From Chthoniobacterales bacterium (GTDB taxonomy: Bacteria > Verrucomicrobiota > Verrucomicrobiae > Chthoniobacterales > UBA10450), in contig QHBL01000240.1 of NCBI GenBank assembly GCA_003244125.1, positions 1 to 5,189 of the forward strand: a stretch of 5,189 bases of DNA, written 5' to 3'. Positions 1-4,464 of this stretch are shown piece by piece. Position numbers and translations under genes: made by a program. Every line of letters begins with the position of its first letter. Position 1 is the stretch's first letter. The notes under the pieces were generated by a model, which made no database searches, was not told the origin of the DNA, and worked only from the letters and a program-made list of their open reading frames with translations.

Positions 1-1
1 C

Positions 2-1084
2 GATGAACTAACGACGCTGCTCGGCGGCGACACCGCGCCGCTGAACCTGCAAAAGCCGGCCCGTATTCTCATGGTCGGCTTGAACGGCGCCGGCAAAACT
101 ACTTCCTCCGCCAAACTGGCGCGCCTGCTGAAAAAGCAGGGACGCACGCCGGTGTTGATCGCCTGCGATCTGCAACGTCCCGCCGCGATCGAGCAGCTCG
201 CGACCCTGGGCCGGCAGGTCGAAGTGCCGGTTTACACCCCGCCGCCGGAGGAGAAGGACGTGGTGCGTTCCGCCAAAGCGAGCATCACCTGGGCGCAGGC
301 GCAGACGCAGAACGTCGAGATTTTCGATACGGCCGGGCGGCAGGAGATCGATCAGCCGCTGGTCGAGGAACTGAAGCGGTTGCGTGATTTTCTCCAGCCC
401 CAGGAAATTCTGCTCGTGGCTGACGCGGCGACTGGTCAGCAGGCGGTCAGCGTGGCCACTCACTTCAACGAAGCGCTGCAAATCACCGGGATCGTTTTGA
501 CTAAACTCGACGGCGACGCGCGCGGCGGCGCGGCGCTTTCCATGCGCGAGGTGACGCAGCGGCCGATCAAATTCGCCGGCATGGGCGAGAAGCTGGACCA
601 GTTCGAAGCGTTCGTGCCAGATCGGCTGGCGGGCCGCATTCTGGGCATGGGCGACATCGTGGGGTTGGTCGAGAAAGCGGCGGAAGCTGTCGACGAAGAA
701 GAAGCGGCGCGCCTGGAAAAAAAGCTGCGCACCGCCAGCTTCGATTTCAACGATTTTCTCGCCCAGTTCAAAATGATGAGGCGAATGGGTCCGCTGGAAA
801 ACATCATCGGAATGCTGCCCGGCATGAGCAACGTGCCCGGGCTGAACATTGATGAAAAACAGCTGCGCCGCATCGAAGCCATCGTCTTGTCGATGACGCC
901 GCAGGAACGGACCAAGCCTGACATTCTGAACGCGCGCCGGCGTCAGCGCATCGCGCGCGGCAGCGGCCGCACCGTCACAGAAGTCAACGATCTGCTTCAG
1001 CGTTTCAACCAAATGCGCAAGCTGATGAAGAGCACCGGGAAGATGAAACGAATGATGGCGCAAATGGCGCGTATGCGAAGCTAA
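2..1084 (+). CDS. ffh: Signal recognition particle protein Ffh (SRP54), 5'-truncated by window edge
   Basis: Ffh is the SRP GTPase. It binds signal sequences emerging from the ribosome together with 4.5S/SRP RNA, and delivers the complex to the receptor FtsY at the inner membrane. The reading frame is open from base 2, giving 360 visible residues. The N domain and the start, roughly 80-85 residues by comparison with E. coli Ffh, lie outside the window. Visible motifs (window numbering) are the P-loop GLNGAGKTT at about 26-34, DTAGR at 109-113, the guanine-specificity motif TKLDGDARGG at 167-176, and GMGEKLDQFEAF just after it. The C-terminal M domain, from about 245, is methionine-rich and holds the RNA-binding signature ARGSG (318-322) followed by TVTEVNDLLQRFNQMRK. 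The protein ends right after the M domain in a Met/Arg-rich tail. It is the first visible gene of the operon, 79 bases ahead of rpsP. Identity is essentially certain; only the 5' end is missing. Confidence 0.97.
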   Translation, partial: DELTTLLGGDTAPLNLQKPARILMVGLNGAGKTTSSAKLARLLKKQGRTPVLIACDLQRPAAIEQLATLGRQVEVPVYTPPPEEKDVVRSAKASITWAQAQTQNVEIFDTAGRQEIDQPLVEELKRLRDFLQPQEILLVADAATGQQAVSVATHFNEALQITGIVLTKLDGDARGGAALSMREVTQRPIKFAGMGEKLDQFEAFVPDRLAGRILGMGDIVGLVEKAAEAVDEEEAARLEKKLRTASFDFNDFLAQFKMMRRMGPLENIIGMLPGMSNVPGLNIDEKQLRRIEAIVLSMTPQERTKPDILNARRRQRIARGSGRTVTEVNDLLQRFNQMRKLMKSTGKMKRMMAQMARMRS

Positions 1085-1125
1085 ACGCTTGCGAAATTCG
1101 CGATTGCGGCGATTCGTTTCCTCCG

Positions 1126-1157
1126 CTCAACCACTCAACTCCTCAACCTCTTAACTT
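1126..1157. repeat. Four-copy 8-bp tandem repeat (CTCAACNN) upstream of rpsP
   Basis: The leader of rpsP contains four successive octamers: CTCAACCA, CTCAACTC, CTCAACCT and a degenerate CTTAACTT. The array ends 6 bases before the rpsP start codon. It is pyrimidine-rich on the plus strand, so it occupies the place where a purine-rich ribosome binding site would be expected. It may be a simple-sequence tract. A role in translation or copy-number variation is only inference. Confidence 0.7.
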
Positions 1158-1163
1158 TCTTAG

Positions 1164-1439
1164 ATGTCCGTATCTATCAGACTCCGCAGAGAAGGCGCGC
1201 TCAATCGCCCGTATTACAAAGTCGTTGTCGCCGACAGCCGCAGCCCGCGCGACGGCAAATTCCTCGAACTCGTCGGGACGTACGATCCGAAGAAGCCCGG
1301 ACACAACAGCACGCTGAAGCTCGATCGCATCGAGCATTGGATGTCGCATGGCGCGCAGCCGAGCGATACCGTGCGAAGCTTGATTAAGAAGAACAGGAAA
1401 GTGGCAGCGAACGCGCCGGCCGTCACGGTGTCATCCTGA
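1164..1439 (+). CDS. rpsP: 30S ribosomal protein S16
   Basis: S16 is a small primary assembly protein of the 30S subunit that binds the 5' domain of 16S rRNA. The 91-residue product has the full family pattern: SIRLRREG near the start, then [19 protein letters not shown], the [10 protein letters not shown] turn, LKLDRIEHW, and [14 protein letters not shown]. The ATG at 1164 gives the canonical S16 N-terminus, so the start is secure although no Shine-Dalgarno is visible (the upstream bases are CTTAACTTTCTTAG). Length is normal for the family, with a short basic then Ala/Val/Ser tail. The last two serine codons and the TGA stop fall inside the left arm of the inverted repeat that begins at about 1430, so the C-terminus appears to have been set by that element. 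Position after ffh matches the conserved ffh-rpsP-trmD order. Confidence 0.97.
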   Translation: MSVSIRLRREGALNRPYYKVVVADSRSPRDGKFLELVGTYDPKKPGHNSTLKLDRIEHWMSHGAQPSDTVRSLIKKNRKVAANAPAVTVSS

Positions 1440-1526
1440 GCCGCGAATGCGTTCGGGGTTGAAGGGATCCCGTTGCGCACCGCAAGGGCAACTTCTGCGG
1501 GATCGTTCGACTTCGCCCAGGATGAC
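1430..1526. repeat. Imperfect palindromic intergenic repeat between rpsP and khpA
   Basis: The outer arms are GTCATCCTGAGC (1430-1441) and GCCCAGGATGAC (1515-1526), which pair at 11 of 12 positions. Weaker inner arms follow (TGAAGGGATCCC at 1460-1471 against GGGATCGTTCGA at 1499-1510), and the centre has a small hairpin (TTGCG-CAC-CGCAA, 1473-1485). The outer sequence resembles a dispersed GTCATCCTGAG...CTCAGGATGAC repeat that I recall from many GC-rich soil bacteria; this is from memory, not a search. It fills almost the whole rpsP-khpA gap, contains the rpsP stop codon, and ends 13 bases before the khpA start. There is no U-tract, so it is not a classical terminator. It encodes no transposase and could be a small non-autonomous (REP/MITE-like) element. 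Confidence 0.75.
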
Positions 1527-1539
1527 GGCAGATTGCGTC

Positions 1540-1770
1540 ATGCGTGAGTTTCTCGAATTCATCATCCGCCAACTCGCCGAGTTTCCAGACGAAGCGATCA
1601 TCAGCGAGATCCCTTCCGGGCGAGCGGTGACGTTTCGGCTTCAGCTGCGGCAAAGCGATGTGGGCCGCATCATTGGCCGCAATGGCCAAACCATCCAGGC
1701 CATTCGCGCACTGCTCTCAAGTTCTGCCTCACGTCACAATCAGCGCGCGACGCTGGAGATCATCGAGTAA
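1540..1770 (+). CDS. khpA: KH-domain RNA-binding protein KhpA (YlqC family)
   Basis: This 76-residue protein is a single type-II KH domain. KhpA proteins are small RNA chaperone-like factors that in several bacteria pair with KhpB/EloR and influence cell-wall synthesis and sRNA function. The sequence opens with MREFLEFIIRQLAEFPDEA. The KH core VGRIIGRNGQTIQAIRALL carries the nucleic-acid-binding GRNG loop at residues 46-49, and the protein ends in the usual TLEIIE strand. The ATG at 1540 was chosen because family members start with this M-(K/R)-E-hydrophobic helix. In-frame ATGs at 1447 and 1522 lie inside the upstream palindromic repeat and would add unrelated residues. No Shine-Dalgarno is evident (AGGA lies 17 bases before the start, too far). 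The gene sits between rpsP and trmD, its usual operon position. Confidence 0.93.
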   Translation: MREFLEFIIRQLAEFPDEAIISEIPSGRAVTFRLQLRQSDVGRIIGRNGQTIQAIRALLSSSASRHNQRATLEIIE

Positions 1771-1802
1771 GGGCAACTGTCCAACTCGCCTTTGCTTTAC
1801 CA

Positions 1803-1823
1803 GCGCAAGTTGGAAACTTGCGC
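1803..1823. repeat. Perfect 9-bp inverted repeat (hairpin) just before trmD
   Basis: GCGCAAGTT (1803-1811) and AACTTGCGC (1815-1823) are exact reverse complements separated by GGA. The hairpin ends 4 bases before the trmD ATG at 1828, so in the mRNA the start codon would lie at the foot of a stable stem and no Shine-Dalgarno could be placed there. There is no run of T after it, so it does not look like an intrinsic terminator. It may be another dispersed repeat, or a translational control or RNA processing element; the sequence alone does not decide. Confidence 0.75.
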
Positions 1824-1827
1824 CACG

Positions 1828-2517
1828 ATGCGCATCGACATCATTACCCTATTCCCCGAGATCTGCCGCGTCCCGTTGAGCCAAAGCATGATGAAGCGCG
1901 CGCAGGAAAGCGGCGCGCTCGACCTCCACATCCATAATCTCCGCGACTGGACGAGCGACAAACATCACGTAGTGGATGATGCGCCGTTCGGTGGCGGGCA
2001 GGGGATGGTGATGAAACCGGAGCCGATTTTTGCTGCGGTCGAATCGCTCCGCACGATTGGCAGCATTTGCGTTCTCATGACGCCGCAAGGCAGACGTTTT
2101 GATCAGCACCTCGCGATCCAGATGGCGCACCATGCGCATGTCATCATCGTCTGCGGGCATTACGAGGGCGTTGATCACCGCGTGGTCGAGCATCTGGTCG
2201 ATGAGGAAATCTCGATCGGAGATTATGTGCTGACTAACGGCGCCATCGCGGCCGTCGTTTTCGTTGATGCGGTGGTGCGATTGCTGCCTGGAGTTCTCGG
2301 CCATGAGCAATCTGCAGTCGATGACAGTTTCCGCGATGGTTCCCTCGAAGCGCCGCAATACACGCGACCGGCTGAGTTTCGAGGGTGGAAGGTGCCGGAG
2401 GTGTTGCTCAGTGGGAATCACGCTGAGGTGGCGAAGTGGCGAAAGGAACAGGCACGTCTTCGAACGCAACAGAACCGCGCAGATTTGTTTGACGCATCGC
2501 GCGCAGACTCTGGGTAG
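1828..2517 (+). CDS. trmD: tRNA (guanine(37)-N1)-methyltransferase TrmD
   Basis: TrmD uses S-adenosylmethionine to methylate N1 of G37, next to the anticodon, in tRNAs reading CNN codons, which prevents +1 frameshifting. It is a SPOUT (trefoil-knot) homodimer. The 229-residue product shows MRIDIITLFPE at the N-terminus, VVDDAPFGGGQGM (48-60), and the knot loops TPQGR (85-89), CGHYEGVDHRV (109-119) and SIGDYVLTNGA (129-139). It also has PGVLGHE (154-160) and LLSGNHAEV (193-201). R151 and D166 align with the E. coli catalytic Arg154 and Asp169. The ATG at 1828 was preferred over an in-frame ATG at 1792, which would place the upstream hairpin in coding sequence and add residues not typical of the family. 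The C-terminus is about 25 residues shorter than in E. coli. The final Gly codon and the TAG stop lie in the left arm of the 122-bp repeat. No rimM precedes it and no rplS follows. Confidence 0.96.
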   Translation: MRIDIITLFPEICRVPLSQSMMKRAQESGALDLHIHNLRDWTSDKHHVVDDAPFGGGQGMVMKPEPIFAAVESLRTIGSICVLMTPQGRRFDQHLAIQMAHHAHVIIVCGHYEGVDHRVVEHLVDEEISIGDYVLTNGAIAAVVFVDAVVRLLPGVLGHEQSAVDDSFRDGSLEAPQYTRPAEFRGWKVPEVLLSGNHAEVAKWRKEQARLRTQQNRADLFDASRADSG

Positions 2518-2633
2518 CGCACGCGTCCCGGGTGTTGGTTTTGGCGTCACGCCGATCTTCCCTTTGCGCGACATCATCCCAAAGGCGATCGCGTTTAGGA
2601 AAGTCCGCAACACGCGGGACGCGTGCGCTACCC
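2512..2633. repeat. 122-bp element with 26-bp terminal inverted repeats at the trmD/ketosynthase junction
   Basis: The left arm (2512-2537) begins GGGTAGCGCACGCGTCCCG. The right arm (2608-2633) is its reverse complement with a single mismatch in 26 positions (GGG versus GCG in the arm's second half). A second, weaker inner pair is visible (2557-2571 with 2589-2603, 11 of 15 pairing), plus a small palindrome GGCGTCACGCC at 2543-2553, so the whole element can fold into a long imperfect stem. It fills the gap between two convergent genes: the trmD TAG stop is inside the left arm, and the minus-strand ketosynthase stop is 4 bases beyond the right arm. There is no coding capacity and no U-tract on either strand. 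I recall similar GGGTAGCGCACGCGTC arms as dispersed repeats in soil Verrucomicrobiota. A MITE/REP-like nature is inference; no target-site duplication is obvious. Confidence 0.85.
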
Positions 2634-2637
2634 AAAG

Positions 2638-3894
2638 TTACGCGCCGAGCTTTCCGAGGATCACGCAGGCATTAATCCCGCCGAATCCAAACGAATTGCT
2701 CATGACGTAGCGCAGGTCGGTCGCCCGGCCCTGGTTCGGCACGACGTCGAGATCGCACGCGTCATCTGGCTGTTCGCGGTTCAAGGTCGGGGGCACATGC
2801 TGGTGCTCGAGCGCGAGCGCGCAAATCATCGCCTCGATCGCGCCGGTCGCGCCGAGTGGATGCCCAGTGAACGGTTTCGTTGCGCTCACCGGAATTTTGC
2901 GCGCGTGTTCGCCGAAGACCTCCTTGATCGCGAGGGTTTCAGTGGCGTCGTTGAGCTGGGTCGAGCTGCCGTGCGCGTTGATGTAATCGATCTGCTCCGG
3001 TGCGAGCTGCGCGTCCGCCAGCGCTTCTCGCATAGCGCGAATGCATGACTCCGCGCCAGGCAGCGGTGTGGTCATGTGAAAAGCGTCGTTATTTAGACTG
3101 TAACCGAGCAGCTCGGCGTAAATCTTCGCCCCGCGCGCGCGGGCGTGTTCGAGCTCTTCCAGCACGAGCGACGCGGCGCCTTCTCCCATGACGAAGCCGT
3201 CGCGCAGTTTATCGAAAGGCCGGCAGGAAAACTCCGGCGCGCCTTTCCACATGCTCATCGTTTTGATAATGGAGAAGGCGCCGAAGGTGAGGGGACTCAA
3301 CGGCGCTTCCGCCCCGCCGGCCACGATGACGTCGGCAAAATCATCGCGGATGTAACGCATCGCTTCCCCCGCGGCGACGGTGCCGCTCGCGCAACTATTC
3401 GAGTTGGTCGTGCCGACGCCGCGAAAGCCGAACTCGATCGCGATGTTGGAATGCGCCGAGCCGCCAAAGACCTGGAGCGCGAGCGTGGGGTTCACACCGC
3501 GCGAGCCTTTTTTGAGAAAATAGGCGTGCTGATCTTCGGCATTCGCCACGCCGCCGAGCGCGGTGCCGAAACTGACTCCGACACGATGTTGCGGCTGCTC
3601 GCGTGAGTACGGCAGACGTGCGTCATCGAGCGCCAGTTTCGCCGAAGCAACGGAGAACTGGGCGTAGCGATCGAGCCGCTTGAGCCGATGCGGCGGGAAA
3701 AACTCCGTCGGATCCCAATCGCGGATCTCGCCCGCGCAATGGGCGTTGAACATTGACGTGTCGAAGGTCGAAACGTGAGTGATGCCGCTGCGCTCGGCCA
3801 GAATGCCGCGCCAGAAATTATCCCGGCCGCGCCCAATGCAGGTGATCGGCCCGAGTCCGGTAATGACACAGCGACGATGGCGTTTCCCGGGCAT
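2638..3894 (-). CDS. FabF-like beta-ketoacyl-[acyl-carrier-protein] synthase
   Basis: This is a decarboxylating Claisen-condensing enzyme of the thiolase fold. It would join an acyl chain held on its active-site cysteine to malonyl-ACP in fatty-acid or type II polyketide synthesis, in the cytoplasm. From the ATG at 3894 it has 418 residues, the normal FabF length. The catalytic residues are all present: Cys168 in NSNSCASG, His308 in INAHGSSTQLND, Lys340 and His345 in TKPFTGHPLGATGA. All are offset by exactly five from E. coli FabF C163/H303/K335/H340. FVMGEGA and the terminal SNSFGFGGINA are also typical. The cysteine context NSNSCASG and the region before it differ from housekeeping FabF (usually ..TACxSG), pointing to a specialised subfamily. 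The 3894 start lies 2 bases after the upstream cyclase-like stop and gives the family N-terminus (M..RRCVITGLG). An in-frame ATG at 3930 would overlap the upstream gene. No carrier protein or chain-length-factor partner is in view, so the product is unknown. Confidence 0.9.
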   Translation of the reverse strand: MPGKRHRRCVITGLGPITCIGRGRDNFWRGILAERSGITHVSTFDTSMFNAHCAGEIRDWDPTEFFPPHRLKRLDRYAQFSVASAKLALDDARLPYSREQPQHRVGVSFGTALGGVANAEDQHAYFLKKGSRGVNPTLALQVFGGSAHSNIAIEFGFRGVGTTNSNSCASGTVAAGEAMRYIRDDFADVIVAGGAEAPLSPLTFGAFSIIKTMSMWKGAPEFSCRPFDKLRDGFVMGEGAASLVLEELEHARARGAKIYAELLGYSLNNDAFHMTTPLPGAESCIRAMREALADAQLAPEQIDYINAHGSSTQLNDATETLAIKEVFGEHARKIPVSATKPFTGHPLGATGAIEAMICALALEHQHVPPTLNREQPDDACDLDVVPNQGRATDLRYVMSNSFGFGGINACVILGKLGA

Positions 3895-3896
3895 GT

Positions 3897-4337
3897 CTAG
3901 TTTCGCGATTCGAGATGCGCTTTCATGCATCGCAGCGTCTGATTCGCGATGTGATGAATGAAGAAATCGCCGATGAGCGGCTCGGCGAGCGGAGCTAATG
4001 GAGCGACACGAAAGGTGAGATCGTGCGCGATCTCGACAAGCACGCCGGCCGGCGTTTCCTGAAAAGTCCAGACCACGCGCATGCCTTTAGTGAATGCTTT
4101 CAGGTGATGGAAACGAATTTCGAATCGCTCCCGGTCGATCATCTGTTCGGAAGTCCAGGAAATAGGTATGCCGGAACGCGTCGCAGCCATGATGACGACG
4201 TTGCGGTCGCGACCGCGCCGGAGGTAACGGATGTAGCGATAGTGCGGTAAAATGTCCGGCCAGAGTTCAAGATTCGCCGCTGTGTCGAAAATTTCAGCGC
4301 GCGGCGCGTGCATGATGATTGAATTCGTTTTGTGCAT
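3897..4337 (-). CDS. SRPBCC-family protein (polyketide cyclase / COQ10-like START domain)
   Basis: A 146-residue single-domain protein of the SRPBCC (Bet v1/START) superfamily, whose helix-grip fold encloses a hydrophobic ligand pocket. Relatives include aromatase/cyclases of type II polyketide pathways and the ubiquinone-binding COQ10 proteins. The sequence shows the usual order: a first strand KTNSIIMHAP, the helix with LELWPDILPHY (23-33), alternating strands (RNVVIMAATRSGIPISW, then FEIRFHH), a strand VLVEIAHDLTFR (99-110), and a long C-terminal helix ending LRCMKAHLE. There is no signal peptide or membrane segment. The start at 4337 matches the family N-terminus, with no visible Shine-Dalgarno. 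The stop is 2 bases before the ketosynthase start, so the two are almost certainly co-transcribed and probably translationally coupled. That pairing favours a role on a polyketide-like or acyl product, but ligand and reaction cannot be read from sequence. It is the first gene of its operon. Confidence 0.82.
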   Translation of the reverse strand: MHKTNSIIMHAPRAEIFDTAANLELWPDILPHYRYIRYLRRGRDRNVVIMAATRSGIPISWTSEQMIDRERFEIRFHHLKAFTKGMRVVWTFQETPAGVLVEIAHDLTFRVAPLAPLAEPLIGDFFIHHIANQTLRCMKAHLESRN

Positions 4338-4464
4338 CGCGGTTGCGCAAGGAATGGTGACAAGGTAGCGGCAGGTTAGCGCGTGCGCCGCTCAAATTCG
4401 CCGTCGTCGCGCGCTGCTTTCGTCTCGCATCGCGTGCGCCGCTGGTCAATGCTTCCGGCCATCG
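4338..4464. promoter_or_regulatory. Divergent intergenic region (presumed promoters for both flanking units)
   Basis: The region separates the minus-strand cyclase-ketosynthase unit from the plus-strand membrane-protein gene, so promoters for both must lie here or inside the neighbouring coding ends. I could not find a convincing -35/-10 pair on either strand. It contains a 13-bp direct repeat (listed separately) and a perfect 8-bp palindrome TTGCGCAA at 4343-4350. The assignment rests on gene orientation only. Confidence 0.4.
4380..4443. repeat. 13-bp direct repeat in the divergent intergenic region
   Basis: CGCGTGCGCCGCT occurs at 4380-4392 and again at 4431-4443, identical at all 13 positions, with starts 51 bases apart. 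The spacing is close to five helical turns, so both copies would face the same side of the DNA, as paired operator sites often do. It could equally be chance in GC-rich sequence or a small duplication scar. Confidence 0.5.

Noticed and set aside
8..1063. A 351-codon open frame on the minus strand
   Set aside because: It lies wholly antisense to ffh, whose motifs are unmistakable. Its translation is rich in His/Arg/Gln with no recognisable domain, as expected for a shadow frame in GC-rich DNA.
1447..1539. N-terminal extension of KhpA starting inside the palindromic repeat
   Set aside because: The frame happens to stay open through the repeat, but the extra residues are repeat translation and the family N-terminus begins at the ATG at 1540.
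1792..1827. Twelve-residue N-terminal extension of TrmD
   Set aside because: It would encode the hairpin, and known TrmD proteins begin at the M-(R/W)-I-x-I-I-(T/S)-LFPE strand, which matches the ATG at 1828.
1849..2613. A 254-codon open frame on the minus strand
   Set aside because: It is antisense to trmD and runs through the inverted-repeat element. No family features were seen.
2512..2640. Intrinsic (Rho-independent) terminator for trmD and the ketosynthase
   Set aside because: The stem is long with a large centre, and no T-run follows on either strand, so it does not meet the usual criteria. Termination by another mechanism remains possible and is discussed as a finding.
2623..3606. 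Plus-strand open frames opposite the ketosynthase (2623-3048 and 3145-3606)
   Set aside because: Both are antisense to a complete ketosynthase with intact catalytic residues, and their translations show no domain.
3895..3930. Longer ketosynthase start at 3930, overlapping the SRPBCC gene
   Set aside because: The added residues (MHESASRIAKLD) are not typical of the family. The ATG at 3894 gives the normal N-terminus directly after the upstream stop. It cannot be excluded completely.
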